Shown in pieces: positions 8,780 through 18,996 of a DNA stretch of 64,000 nt; positions within the stretch are counted from its first letter, which is position 1; the number at the start of each line of letters is the position of its first letter. The translations under genes and the position numbers were made by a program. Under the pieces are notes generated by a model. That model was not told the DNA's origin and made no database searches. It saw only the letters and a list, made by a program, of their open reading frames with translations. This DNA is from Streptomyces pyxinae (GTDB taxonomy: Bacteria; Actinomycetota; Actinomycetes; Streptomycetales; Streptomycetaceae). The DNA lies in NCBI RefSeq assembly GCF_024756275.1, contig NZ_JANUGQ010000025.1:38368-102367 (forward strand), read 5' to 3'.

Positions 8780-9802
8780 CTACTTGAGCTTGGTGCCCGC
8801 CGAGCGCAGGGCCGTGCACGCCTCGGCGACACGCTTCGCCATGCCCGCCTCGGCCAGCTTGCCCCAGGTGCGCGGGTCGTAGGTCTTCTTGGAGCCGACC
8901 TCGCCGTCCACCTTCAGCACGCCGTCGTAGTTCTGGAACATGTGGGCCGCGACCGGGCGGGTGAAGGCGTACTGGGTGTCGGTGTCCAGGTTCATCTTCA
9001 CCACACCGTTCTCCAGCGCGGTGGTGATCTCCTCGGCCGTGGAGCCGGAGCCGCCGTGGAAGACGAAGTCGAAGGGGCTGGCCTTGCCGAACTTGGCGGC
9101 CACGCCCTCCTGGAGGTCCTTCAGCAGCTCGGGACGGAGCACCACATTGCCCGGCTTGTAGACACCGTGCACATTGCCGAAGGAGGCGGCCAGCAGGTAG
9201 CGGCCCTTCTCGCCCAGCCCGAGGGCCTCGGCGGTGCGCAGGGCGTCCTCGACGGTGGTGTACAGCTCGTCGTTGATCTCGTGGCTGACACCGTCCTCCT
9301 CACCGCCGGTCGGGGTGATCTCGACCTCAAGGACGATCTTGGCGGCGGCGGCCTTCGCCAGCAGCTCCTGGCCGATGGCCAGGTTGTCCGCCAGCGTCTC
9401 GGCGGAACCGTCCCACATGTGGGACTGGAAGAGCGGGAGCCCGCCCTTGGCGACGCGCTCGGCGGAGATGTCGATCAGCGGCCGGACGTAGCCGTCCAGC
9501 TTGTCCTTGGGGCAGTGGTCGGTGTGCAGGGCCACGGTGATGTCGTACTTGGCCGCGACGATGTGCGCGAACTCGGCCAGCGCGACCGCGCCGGTCACCA
9601 TGTCCTTGTTGTGCTGGCCGCCCAGGAACTCCGCGCCACCGGTCGAGATCTGGATGATGCCGTCGCTCTCCGCCTCCGCGAAGCCGCGCAGGGCGGCGTG
9701 CAGGGTCTGGGACGACGTGACGTTGATGGCCGGGTAGGCGAACTTGCCTGCCTTCGCCCGGTCGAGCATCTCGTTGTAGACCTCGGGGGTTGCGATGGGC
9801 AT
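8780..9802 (-). CDS. fba: Class II fructose-bisphosphate aldolase
   Basis: This 340-residue zinc aldolase interconverts fructose 1,6-bisphosphate with DHAP and glyceraldehyde 3-phosphate. Zinc and substrate motifs are intact: ALHTDHCPKD, EVEITPTGGEEDGV, FGNVHGVYKPGNV and VFHGGSGST. The ATG at 9802 gives the standard MPIATPEVYNEML start and AAGGAG lies just upstream. It is transcribed on its own after pyrE, with a parS-like palindrome in the leader region. Confidence 0.96.
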   Translation of the reverse strand: MPIATPEVYNEMLDRAKAGKFAYPAINVTSSQTLHAALRGFAEAESDGIIQISTGGAEFLGGQHNKDMVTGAVALAEFAHIVAAKYDITVALHTDHCPKDKLDGYVRPLIDISAERVAKGGLPLFQSHMWDGSAETLADNLAIGQELLAKAAAAKIVLEVEITPTGGEEDGVSHEINDELYTTVEDALRTAEALGLGEKGRYLLAASFGNVHGVYKPGNVVLRPELLKDLQEGVAAKFGKASPFDFVFHGGSGSTAEEITTALENGVVKMNLDTDTQYAFTRPVAAHMFQNYDGVLKVDGEVGSKKTYDPRTWGKLAEAGMAKRVAEACTALRSAGTKLK

Positions 9803-9996
9803 CTGTCCGCTCCTTGTGATCTGCGGTTGCGTGCTGATCCCTGACCTGGGGGCGACGTCATCGTCGCACCTATCCTCCCAGATGGCCGCAGGGGCTCCAC
9901 CCCGCCTCCGGAGCGCGCGCACGAGCAGCACCACATCCCCTGCCCGTCACCCGGACGGGCTTACGGGGGTGCGGGGACACGGAAAAGGGGCGGAGC

Positions 9997-10010
9997 GTTT
10001 CACGTGAAAC
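9997..10010. promoter_or_regulatory. parS-type ParB binding site
   Basis: A perfect 14-bp palindrome GTTTCACGTGAAAC, identical to the parS consensus bound by chromosomal ParB in Streptomyces and Bacillus. It is nested in a larger dyad, GGGGCGG at 9987-9993 and CCGCCCC at 10014-10020, which could form a hairpin after pyrE. ParB loading here would fit an origin-proximal chromosome position. I saw no second copy in the window. Confidence 0.85.
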
Positions 10011-10094
10011 ACCCCGCCCCGGGCGATCCCTGGCCGGTCTCCGCCAATCCTGGCCAGGAAACGCCCGGGATCGGGGCTTGGCGGGACCGCCGGG

Positions 10095-10643
10095 TTACGC
10101 CAGGCCCAGCTCGTCGAGCGCGTAGGCGTACCGGTACGGCACCCCGGCCGTCCGGCTGATCTTCTCGGCCGCGCCGGTGGCCCGGTCCACGATGGTGGCG
10201 ACGGCCACCACCTCGGCACCCGCCTCACGGACGGCCTCGACGGCGGTGAGCGGGGAACCGCCGGTGGTGGAGGTGTCCTCCACCACCAGCACCCGGCGGC
10301 CCCGGATGTCCGGTCCCTCGACCTGGCGCTGCATGCCGTGCGCCTTGGCCGCCTTGCGTACGACGAAGGCGTCGAGCGACAGTCCGCGCGCGGCCGAGGC
10401 GTGCAGCATCGCCGTCGCGACCGGGTCGGCGCCCAGGGTGAGCCCGCCGACCGCGTCGAACTCCAGGTCGGCGGTCAGATCGAGCATGACCTGACCGACG
10501 AGCGGCGAGGCCACCCCGTCCAGGGTGATCCGGCGCAGGTCGACGTAGTAGTCGGCCTCCAGCCCCGAGGAGAGGGTCACCTTGCCGTGCACCACGGCCT
10601 TGTCCTTGATCTGCTGGAGCAGATCGGCTCGAACGTCAGTCAT
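10095..10643 (-). CDS. pyrE: Orotate phosphoribosyltransferase
   Basis: PyrE makes orotidine 5'-phosphate from orotate and PRPP in de novo pyrimidine synthesis. The 182-residue protein carries GKVTLSSGLEADYYVD, VVRKAAKAHG and the PRPP-binding loop VLVVEDTSTTGGS. The ATG at 10643 gives MTDVRADLLQQI. Family length is normal. It is followed by the fba leader with the parS-like site. Confidence 0.95.
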   Translation of the reverse strand: MTDVRADLLQQIKDKAVVHGKVTLSSGLEADYYVDLRRITLDGVASPLVGQVMLDLTADLEFDAVGGLTLGADPVATAMLHASAARGLSLDAFVVRKAAKAHGMQRQVEGPDIRGRRVLVVEDTSTTGGSPLTAVEAVREAGAEVVAVATIVDRATGAAEKISRTAGVPYRYAYALDELGLA

Positions 10644-10700
10644 GCCCCCGAGCTTAGGTCCTGCGAACCCGGCCACCGCGCCCCGGCGCTCACCCGGTTC

Positions 10701-11528
10701 TCAGAGCCGCCGCCAGGCGAAGGTGGCGGCGGCCTCCAGGGGGTCGATCGGGGTGACCAGGCGGGGCTGGGTGTTCAGCCCGTTGGGCGGTCCGGACTGC
10801 GGCTCCACGCAGACGGCCTCCGCCTGCTCGTCGTAGACCACCACCCACTGCTCCCGGCTGGTCACCCGTACCTCCAGCTGCCCGGGCCAGGTGAGGGTGA
10901 CGTCCACCCCGTCGGGCATCCCGAAGCAGTCGTCCCAGGGGCCGGACCGGGGGTCGATCCGGCGGCCGGTCGGCAGATGGTCCTCGCCCCGCTCCTCCTG
11001 CCAGCCCGCGGTGAAGTCGATCCGTACGTCCGCGCCGCCGAGGTTCCGGTTGAACCAGGGGTGCCAGCCGGCCTGCGCCGGGAACGAGTCGCCGCGCGTC
11101 TCGACGCCGATCCGCACGGTGAGCGCGTCCTCGGTCAGCTCGAAGATCTGGGTGACGAGGCCGGGGTACGGCCAGGGCTCGGTGAGCTCATAGCTGAACA
11201 CCGCCTCGGTCCGGTCCGCCCGGACGGTGCGCCAGGCGGTGTGCCGACCGGTGCCGTGGATGGCGTGCGGGGGCGAGTCGACCGGCAGTTGATGGCTGAC
11301 GGCGCCGTTCATGAACCGCCCGTTCGCGGTCCGCCCGCACCACGGCACCATGGGGAAGCAGCCGTACCGCTCCCCCTGCCGCAGCAGTTCGGTGTCACCG
11401 ATCCGGAGTCCGGCGATCCGGCAGCCGTTCTCCGGGGCGATGCGCAACTCCACGTCCCCGGCGGTCAGCCGGACGTCCTTCGCCTCTGCGGGCGCTGCCA
11501 CTGCGGGGTCTCCACTGTTCTTGGTCAC
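10701..11528 (-). CDS. Aldose 1-epimerase-like protein
   Basis: A 275-residue galactose-mutarotase-like beta-sandwich protein. Family features are PMVPWCGRTANGRF (arginine of the sugar site), HAIHGTGRHTAW (catalytic-type His), QAGWHPWFNRNL (second His) and VCVEPQSGPPNGLN (catalytic-type Glu). The GTG at 11528 is preferred; four upstream codons are unlike the family. The exact sugar or sugar-phosphate substrate cannot be read. It follows the SRPBCC gene and precedes pyrE on the same strand. Confidence 0.85.
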   Translation of the reverse strand: MTKNSGDPAVAAPAEAKDVRLTAGDVELRIAPENGCRIAGLRIGDTELLRQGERYGCFPMVPWCGRTANGRFMNGAVSHQLPVDSPPHAIHGTGRHTAWRTVRADRTEAVFSYELTEPWPYPGLVTQIFELTEDALTVRIGVETRGDSFPAQAGWHPWFNRNLGGADVRIDFTAGWQEERGEDHLPTGRRIDPRSGPWDDCFGMPDGVDVTLTWPGQLEVRVTSREQWVVVYDEQAEAVCVEPQSGPPNGLNTQPRLVTPIDPLEAAATFAWRRL

Positions 11529-11564
11529 GGTTCCCGAGCGTACGAGCCGACGGAGGATCCGGCC

Positions 11565-11640
11565 CACCAGTGGCGGGTCCGGCCCACCGGTGGCGGTTCG
11601 ACCTGCCGGTGGCGGGTCCGGCCTACCGGCGGCGGCGCAG
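11565..11640. repeat. Short imperfect tandem repeat
   Basis: Three to four diverged copies of a roughly 20-base unit (core CCGGTGGCGGGTCCGGCC) fill the spacer between the epimerase-like and SRPBCC genes and reach the stop of the latter. No coding or regulatory role is evident. Confidence 0.5.
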
Positions 11641-12573
11641 GGCCCGGCCCAGCACGACGGCGGAGGCCAGGGCGAGCGCGGCGGCGGGGGCGAGCCAGCG
11701 CAGCGTGGCCGTGGCGGTGGCGGTGTCGGGCCCGGGGGCCGGCGCGTACCGGCCGCGGGGCGGCGCGTGGTCCACCTCCTCGGCGGAGCGGCCGATCATG
11801 GTCCGGCGGGCGTGCGCCGCCTCGGCCGGCGCCCCGGGGAAGTCGTCCCCGGCGAGGCCCTCCCGGGCCGTGTCGTCCCCGCTGAAGTCCCCCTTGGCGA
11901 AGGGCCCGTCGGCGAGCGCCTCCTCGGTGAGCTCCCCGGCGGTCAGGTCGTCGGGGACCGGCTCCACCGAACCGAGCCCCCCGGACCCGTCCTCGTCGTC
12001 CCCGCGCTCGGGGCCGGCCAGCGGATCGAGCGCGGACGGGGGCACCGGGGTGTCGAACACGGACGGACGGCCGCTCCCCGCCGCCTCCCCCGCATCCGGG
12101 TCGGCCCCGGCCCCGGTCACCCCGGTGTCGGTCCCCGCCCTCCCGGCGGTCTCCGCCAGCGTCTCCGCGAACCGGTCCAGCAGCCGGTGCCCGGCCGACT
12201 CCGCCGCGTCGGCCGGCAGCTCGGCCAGCCGGCCGTCGGCGGTCAGCGTCCCGCTGAAGGACAGCGTCGTCCCGCCGTCGGCCTCCGCCGTACGGACCGT
12301 CAGCGCCAGCTTCACCGAACCGCCGCCGCGCACCTCGCCGCCCTCGCCCGTCACCTCGAAGGCGCCCTCCTCCGCGCCGGGCACCACCCGCAGGGCGCCC
12401 CGGTAGGTGATGGTGTGGCCGCCGGCCCGCACCTTCAGCCGGCCCGACAGCGGACCGGCCGACGCGTCGGCGTCCCGCTGGAGCCCCGGCACGCAGCGGG
12501 CGACCCGGACCGGGTCCGCCAGCGCCTCGCGGAGGGTCTTCTCGCCAACCGGAACGAACACCTCATGCTCCAT
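11623..12573 (-). CDS. SRPBCC (CoxG-like) protein with C-terminal membrane anchor
   Basis: This 316-residue protein has an N-terminal lipid/ligand-binding SRPBCC domain (residues 1 to about 150) that opens MEHEVFVPVGEKTLREALAD, resembling carbon monoxide dehydrogenase subunit G. A long acidic, Gly/Asp-rich linker follows, then one hydrophobic helix (TLRWLAPAAALALASAVVLG) and a short RALRRRR tail. It is thus probably a membrane-tethered binding protein facing the cytoplasm. No CO dehydrogenase genes are nearby, so a CO role is not supported. Confidence 0.8.
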   Translation of the reverse strand: MEHEVFVPVGEKTLREALADPVRVARCVPGLQRDADASAGPLSGRLKVRAGGHTITYRGALRVVPGAEEGAFEVTGEGGEVRGGGSVKLALTVRTAEADGGTTLSFSGTLTADGRLAELPADAAESAGHRLLDRFAETLAETAGRAGTDTGVTGAGADPDAGEAAGSGRPSVFDTPVPPSALDPLAGPERGDDEDGSGGLGSVEPVPDDLTAGELTEEALADGPFAKGDFSGDDTAREGLAGDDFPGAPAEAAHARRTMIGRSAEEVDHAPPRGRYAPAPGPDTATATATLRWLAPAAALALASAVVLGRALRRRR

Positions 12574-12665
12574 GGAAACCGAGCCTACCCACGCCCGGCC
12601 GCCGCGTCTCCCACGCGTACCGGGCCAGTCGCACCACCCGCCCGCGAGGGCCGGCCCGGCCGCGC

Positions 12666-14336
12666 TCAGCCGCCGTACCGGGGGTGCACCAGCGTGGACG
12701 GCTCCAGACCGGCCAGCCGGGTGCGCTCGGCACGCCGGGCCTCCGCCGCCAGCACCGCCGGGCCCAGCTCCAGCCGCGCGGGCGCGTCCGCCGCCAGCGC
12801 CAGCACCGGCGGTACGGCCCCGGGCGCGGCCAGCAGCAGCCCCCAGTCGTGCACCGCCCGGGCGTCCTGGTGGCCCTGGGCTCCCCGGTCGGCCCCGTCG
12901 GCCCCCTCATCACCGGGGACGTCCGCCCCGCCCGGCGCGCTGTACGCCCGTACGGCGAACCCGGCCGCGCGCAGGGTCGCCGCCACCGTCCAGTAGCTGC
13001 GGGGCCGGGACTCCGCCGGGCCCGCGTGCACGGCGAGCCGCCCGTCCGGGGCCAGCGCCCGGGCGGCCAGCCCGTAGAACTCCCGCGCGTACAGCCGGGT
13101 GCCGCTGGTGTCGCCCGGGTCCGGCAGGTCCGCGATCACCACGTCGTACGGCTCCGGGGACTCCCCCGGTTCCGGGACGCCCGCCGCCCGGCCGCGCAGC
13201 CAGCCGAAGGCGTCGGCGAGCACCACCCGGGTCCTCGGGTCGGCGAGGGCCCGGCCGTTGAGCCGGACCAGCTCGGGGTCGGTACGGGCCAGCCGGACCA
13301 CCTCCGGGTCCAGCTCCACCACCGTCACGGCGGCCACGTCCCGGTAGCGGAGCACCTCCCGCGCCACCAGCCCGTCGCCGCCGCCCAGGACCAGCACCCG
13401 GGCGTGCGGCCCGCGCATCGCCGGGTGCACCAGGGCCTGGTGGTACCGCCGCTCATCGGCTCCGCTGACCCGCAACTGCCCGTCCAGATAGAGCCCGAGC
13501 GGCTCGCCGCGCCCGCCGGTCAGGACGATCTCCTGCACCTCCGTCCGGACGGCCACCCGCACCCGGTCCCCGTACACCGCCCGCCGCGCGGCCCGCTCGA
13601 AGTCGTCCACCAGCGCGGTGGCGACCGCCAGCCAGATCAGCACCAGCACATTGGCGAGGACCAGCAGCCGCCGCGCCGGGGCGGTCAGGTCCCGCCCGAA
13701 CACCCACAGCACCAGTGCCCCGCCCGCCACCGCGTTCACCGCACCCGTCAGCAGCGCGCTGGTGAGCTGGCCCAGCCAGGGGAGCAGCAGAAACGGAAAG
13801 GCCAGCCCGCCGACGAGCGCGCCCACGTAGTCGGCGGCGAACAGCTCGGCCACCGTCCCGTCCGCGTCCTGCCGGGCCCGCCGGGAGACCTGCTGGATCA
13901 GCGTCATCAGCAGCGGCATCTCGGCGCCGATCAGCACCCCGATGGCCAGCGAGAAGGCGACCAGCACCGGCCGTGAGCCGCCCAGCCAGGCGAAGGCCGC
14001 GTGGAGCGCGAGCGCCGAGCAGCCGCCGGTGAGCGCCAGCGCCGCCTCCAGCAGACCGAACCCGACCACCGCCCGGCAGCGCAGCCGCTTGGCCAGCAGC
14101 GAGCCGATGCCCATGGCGAAGACCATCAGCGAGAGCACGACGGACGCCTGGGTGACCGAGTCGCCGATGAGCGAGGAGGCGAGGGCGACCAGCTCCAGCT
14201 CGTACACCAGGCCGCACGCGGCGCAGACGAAGACGGCGACCAGCACCCAGAGTCGCCCCGCTCGCCGCCCCGCCGACGGCGACCCGGCGCCCGCCGGGCC
14301 GAGCGGTGCGGAGACAGGGGTCGGCGTTTCGATCAC
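12666..14336 (-). CDS. Membrane-bound spermidine-synthase-like protein
   Basis: A 556-residue two-part protein. The N-terminal half has about seven hydrophobic segments starting LWVLVAVFVCAACGLVYELELVAL's first helix. The C-terminal half is an aminopropyltransferase/methyltransferase fold with VLVLGGGDGLVAREV, VTVVELDPEV and a DVVIADLPDP motif. Such fused proteins are widespread in actinobacteria, and many are not proven to make spermidine. The GTG start is at 14336. A small dyad TCACCC-ACAC-GGGTGA lies about 37 bases upstream (14373-14388), in the likely promoter. Confidence 0.88.
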   Translation of the reverse strand: MIETPTPVSAPLGPAGAGSPSAGRRAGRLWVLVAVFVCAACGLVYELELVALASSLIGDSVTQASVVLSLMVFAMGIGSLLAKRLRCRAVVGFGLLEAALALTGGCSALALHAAFAWLGGSRPVLVAFSLAIGVLIGAEMPLLMTLIQQVSRRARQDADGTVAELFAADYVGALVGGLAFPFLLLPWLGQLTSALLTGAVNAVAGGALVLWVFGRDLTAPARRLLVLANVLVLIWLAVATALVDDFERAARRAVYGDRVRVAVRTEVQEIVLTGGRGEPLGLYLDGQLRVSGADERRYHQALVHPAMRGPHARVLVLGGGDGLVAREVLRYRDVAAVTVVELDPEVVRLARTDPELVRLNGRALADPRTRVVLADAFGWLRGRAAGVPEPGESPEPYDVVIADLPDPGDTSGTRLYAREFYGLAARALAPDGRLAVHAGPAESRPRSYWTVAATLRAAGFAVRAYSAPGGADVPGDEGADGADRGAQGHQDARAVHDWGLLLAAPGAVPPVLALAADAPARLELGPAVLAAEARRAERTRLAGLEPSTLVHPRYGG

Positions 14337-14510
14337 AGAAGAAACGCTACGTCACATCATTATTACGGCTTGTCACCCACACGGGTGAAATAACGTCGCC
14401 CCAGGCATAGAACCCGCCGCGCCCCGTCACACCCCCACCCCCAGCCCCCACAGCCCCCGGCCCCTCGATCCCCCACCCCTGAACGCCCTCAGCCCCTCAG
14501 CCCTCAGTCC

Positions 14511-15023
14511 TCAGCGCGCATCCGGCACCCCGATACTGGTCCGGGTCACCACCAACTGCCCCTCCTGCGGGTAGGCGTGCCAGGTGCGCCACCGCACCTG
14601 CCGGCCGCGGCGCTGGGCGAGCATGGCCGTGAACGCGTGCGGCGAGCCCGGAAACGTCCCCGCCAGCCCGTGCGGGTGATCGGCGACCAGGGCGAGCAAC
14701 TCCTGGGCCCGCCCGGCGAACGAGCCCTCCGAGAGGCTCTCCACCCGGGCGGCGAACTCGTACTCCCAGCCCCCCACCTGTTTCGCCACCCCCAGGGGCA
14801 GCGGCGTACTGCTGCCGGGCATACAGGCCACGGTCTCGGAACATCTGCCGCCACCCTCCTCCAGCAGTACCTGGTGGGAGGCGCCGAGCAGTCTCAACTG
14901 GAGTATGGCGCCGGAGAGTTCGAGGTCGAGTACGGCGAGGGCGGGCAGCGCCTCCCGGCCCAGCGCCCAGGCCAGGTCGGTGGCACGGGTGTCGGTGTAA
15001 GAGGTCTCAAGGGTCGTGAGCAT
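14511..15023 (-). CDS. DUF2617 family protein
   Basis: This 170-residue protein begins MLTTLETSYTDTRATDLAWA and contains LQLRLLGASHQVLLEEGG and WRTWHAYPQEGQLVVTR, the DUF2617 pattern common in Streptomyces. No enzyme motif is visible and the function is unknown. I used the ATG at 15023, where the family homology starts; the frame is open further upstream but that part is not family-like. Confidence 0.82.
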   Translation of the reverse strand: MLTTLETSYTDTRATDLAWALGREALPALAVLDLELSGAILQLRLLGASHQVLLEEGGGRCSETVACMPGSSTPLPLGVAKQVGGWEYEFAARVESLSEGSFAGRAQELLALVADHPHGLAGTFPGSPHAFTAMLAQRRGRQVRWRTWHAYPQEGQLVVTRTSIGVPDAR

Positions 15024-15361
15024 GGAACGGCTCCGCAAACACGGCTCGTGGCTGGACCGGAACGCCCCGGAAGACACGCGTGGGGGATCGGACTCCACCG
15101 GCTCGGGTCCACACGAGGTCCGATGGCTGGAAGGTGTCGACAGCGAGGCTGTCATGAACCGTGGGCGGCTCACAGCGTTTTTACCCAAGTTGAACTGGTT
15201 TCCATCCCCTGGGGGGCTCCGCGGTTCAACTGTTCAACGGAAAACGGCCTGCTGGACGCGCAGGTGTGAGACATAACGTCAACAAAAGCCGGAACAACGG
15301 GAGTTGCCCTTCCCGTCGTTCCGGCACACCGGCCACCCCGTCACATTCCGGCCACCCCGTG
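15024..15361. other. Intergenic region with a terminator-like hairpin
   Basis: This 338-base region between the DUF2617 and Gly/His/Cys-rich genes holds the promoter side of the former. A hairpin at 15288-15325 pairs GCCGGAAC and GTTCCGGC plus CGGGA/TCCCG around a GTTGCCCT loop, and is well placed to terminate the gene ending at 15362. I see no other feature. Confidence 0.55.
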
Positions 15362-15703
15362 TCAACTGCCCCCGCATCCGCCTCCGCCGCCCCCGCAGGA
15401 CGAGCCACCGCCGCCGCAGGAGTGACCACCGGAGTGCCCGCCGCAGGAATGCCCGCCCGAGTGTCCGCCGGAGTGATGACCGCCGGCTCCGCTCCCGGAG
15501 TCCCCGCCGGACCAACCGCCGTCCCCGGCCCACCAGCTGCCTCCCCCGGCGGCCGCGGCACTCCGCCGCCGGCCCGACCTGCCGCCGGGCCCCCGCCCCT
15601 TCCCGAGGCTCTTGGCGTTCCCGCCACCGCGCCCCGCCGCCAGCAGTCCGGCGAGCGCGAACACCACCACCAGCGTCGTGCCCAGCACGATCAGTGCCAC
15701 CAT
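15362..15703 (-). CDS. Small membrane protein with Gly/His/Cys-rich tail
   Basis: A 113-residue protein with one N-terminal hydrophobic helix (MVALIVLGTTLVVVFALAGL), a basic Gly/Arg stretch, then a tail built of GGHSGGHSC-type repeats ending GGGGGGCGGS. The tail has several Cys and His residues regularly spaced, suggesting metal binding or disulfide cross-linking, though this is inferred only. A strong GGGAAGGGGG site precedes the ATG at 15703. It is divergent from the aminotransferase gene. Confidence 0.75.
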   Translation of the reverse strand: MVALIVLGTTLVVVFALAGLLAAGRGGGNAKSLGKGRGPGGRSGRRRSAAAAGGGSWWAGDGGWSGGDSGSGAGGHHSGGHSGGHSCGGHSGGHSCGGGGSSCGGGGGGCGGS

Positions 15704-15897
15704 CGTCGGGTCCCCCTTCCCCGTGTGAGTACCGCCGCGTGCCGCCGTACACCCCGGTGTACCGCCGCGCACCGCCGCGTCCCGCGCCCCGGCGGGACAT
15801 CACCGGGGCTCTCTTGTGCGTGGCAGGGAGATCCCCCGGCGTCCCGGTGTCCAAAGCGCACTTGAGCAACTCCAGAGGTTCGGACCAGGATGCCCCC

Positions 15898-16779
15898 ATG
15901 ACACCACCGCGTCCCCCGCTCAACCGCCGGCTGGCCCCGTTCGGCACCACGATCTTCGCCGAGATGTCCGCGCTGGCCCTGACCACCGGCTCGATCAACC
16001 TCGGGCAGGGCTTCCCCGACACCGACGGTCCGGCGGAGATCGCGGAGGCGGCGGCCCGCGCCGTACGGGAGGGCCGGGGCAACCAGTACCCGCCGGGCCC
16101 CGGCGTCCCCGAGCTGCGCGCGGCGGTGGCCGAGCACCAGCTCCGGTTCCACGGGCTGACGTACGACCCCGAGACCGAGGTCCTGGTCACCACGGGCGCG
16201 ACGGAGGCGATCGCGGCGGCGCTGCTGGCGCTGGTCGAGCCGGGCGACGAGGTCATCGCCCTGGAGCCGTACTACGACTCGTACGCCGCCTGCGTCGCGA
16301 TGGCCGGCGGCACCCGGGTCCCGGTCACCCTCCGGCCCGGCGGCGGCCGGTTCACCCTGGACCTCGACGAGTTGCGGGCCGCCGTCACCGACCGCACCCG
16401 GCTGCTGCTGCTCAACACCCCGCACAACCCCACCGGCACGGTCCTCACCCGCGCGGAACTGGCCGCGATCGCCGAGCTGGCGGTCGAGCGCGACCTGCTG
16501 GTGGTGACCGACGAGGTCTACGAGCACCTGGTCTACCCGACCACCGCCCCGGCCCCGGCCACACCCCCGGCCACGTCGCCGGGCCCGGCCGTGTTCCCGG
16601 AAACGGAGGCCGCCGGCACTCCCGCCCCCACCCCCGCCCATCTGCCGATCGCCGGCTTCCCCGGCATGCGCGAGCGCACCCTCACCATCTCGTCCGCCGG
16701 CAAGTCCTTTTCGTTCACCGGCTGGAAGATCGGCTGGGTCAATCCCGATTCGCCTACCTATTGGGTCATGGCCGCGTGA
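15898..16779 (+). pseudogene. Class-I aminotransferase, 5' fragment cut by the element
   Basis: N-terminal part of the host aminotransferase (aspartate/N-succinyl-diaminopimelate type). It has GSINLGQGFPDTDGP, NQYPPGPGVPELR, TTGATEAIAAALL, LLNTPHNPTGTV and the PLP-lysine region SSAGKSFSFTGWK. The native frame ends at 16737 after GWKIGW; the last 13 codons are element-encoded (VNPDSPTYWVMAA). The missing C-terminal part is at 47913-48341. Relative to the paralogue at 16848 it also carries a Pro/Ala-rich insertion after EHLVYP (about residues 215-245). Actinophage TG1 is known to use this same gene as its attachment locus in other Streptomyces. Confidence 0.93.
16730..16737. other. attL core of the integrated element
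   Basis: TCGGCTGG here is repeated at 47905-47912. Sequence to the left is aminotransferase coding and sequence to the right is not. Joining the left flank to the sequence after the right copy restores the codons GGC TGG ATC ACC in frame. The true crossover dinucleotide lies somewhere in the 8 bp. Confidence 0.88.
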
Positions 16780-16847
16780 CCGCCCGCCCGGCATCGGCCA
16801 GGATGGCACGCGAAGCATCGGCGGACACATGTGAGGACGGTAGAGAC

Positions 16848-18017
<1,170 letters not shown>

Positions 18018-18409
18018 ACTCACCTCTCTCACCCCAGGTGAGGGCCGAGCGAGTTCGCTACCGGGCTGGGTTGGGAATCCTTAATGGTCAGCCAAGCTGA
18101 CCATCGCCGTCTCACGAGCCATAGGGACCAGACTCAACACAGCTTGCACACCTACAACTTGAGGTCCTGTCCATTTCTCCCGAATCAGCCGAGGCCAGTG
18201 CCAAACTGGCCTCAGCTTCGCTTCGGGGGTCACTCCGCAGGCCGTGCGAGCGCCGAACGGCGCAGGCACGCGACGGGACTGGGAAATGCCCAGTTCTGAT
18301 TCGTCTCGTACGTCCAGAGACTCGAACGACGCCATCTGACGATCAAGAGACGTGGGCGTGACCCCCTCGTCCTCTACACCACGCTAACCGTGGTCTGAGG
18401 AGGAGCGCC
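18018..18409. other. Spacer with two strong hairpins
   Basis: No supported gene in these 392 bases. Two dyads stand out: ATGGTCAGC/GCTGACCAT at 18084-18104 (3-base loop) and GAGGCCAGT/ACTGGCCTC at 18191-18213 (5-base loop). They could terminate the aminotransferase transcript or be operators for the WhiB-like gene. The base composition is less GC-rich than the flanking genes. Confidence 0.5.
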
Positions 18410-18886
18410 GTGGAGCCCCACGACGAGATCGAAGACGAACTCCCGCCTGACGCCTTGTTCTGGGCAATGGAGCCCTTCGGCCCGCCCATGGGCGAGGCCG
18501 CGTGCAGCACCTGGGACCGGACTCGGTTCCCGACCCCGCAGGAACAGCAGGCGACGTTCGACGGAGAGCCGACCGTGCCGGAGCGGGACTTTCCCAAGGC
18601 CCGGGCGGTGTGCCTCGCCTGTCCCCTGCTGGAGATCTGCCGCGACTACGCCCAGGACAGTCGGGACGAGCACGTGTTCCTGGCCGGGGAAACCGCCGAG
18701 GAGCGGCGTAAGAACTGGCGGAAGTCCGGCGAGATCGCCAAGCGGCATCGACAGGTGACCGCGCTGTACACCCTCGACGTCCCGACGGCGACCATCGCGC
18801 GGCTGCTTCAGCGAGACGAGAGCTCAATCCGAGGCGACCTGCGCGAGGTCAGGAAGCGCCGCTCGGACCTGCCCCCCACCGCCTGA
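18410..18886 (+). CDS. WhiB-like protein fused to a C-terminal HTH
   Basis: A 158-residue protein. The WhiB iron-sulfur pattern is present: one Cys in EAACSTW, then CLACPLLEIC (CxxC-x5-C) preceded by FPKARAV. After it comes RDEHVFLAGETAEERR, in which the usual G(V/I)WGG turn that contacts the sigma factor is changed to VFLAGE. The C-terminal part (VTALYTLDVPTATIARLLQR and following) looks like a helix-turn-helix. It has a GTG start with GAGGAGG upstream. It is probably an element-borne regulator; its targets are unknown, with the unknown 704-frame gene directly downstream in the same orientation. Confidence 0.8.
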   Translation: MEPHDEIEDELPPDALFWAMEPFGPPMGEAACSTWDRTRFPTPQEQQATFDGEPTVPERDFPKARAVCLACPLLEICRDYAQDSRDEHVFLAGETAEERRKNWRKSGEIAKRHRQVTALYTLDVPTATIARLLQRDESSIRGDLREVRKRRSDLPPTA

Positions 18887-18996
18887 GAGGCCAGCCGCCG
18901 GCGGCCCCACCCGAACCGCCGGCGGCCCCGCGCGGGGTGCCTCTTCCGCATCACCGCGCACTCCTTAGACCGATCACCTCACATACGGAGGACAAC

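Noticed and set aside
6977..9844. 955-codon open frame on the plus strand
   Set aside because: It is antisense to tryptophan dioxygenase, the DUF3151 gene and aldolase, all with clear family motifs; high GC keeps the opposite frame open.
18081..18335. 84-codon minus-strand frame
   Set aside because: No ribosome site, no motif, and overlaps two strong hairpins; regarded as non-coding.
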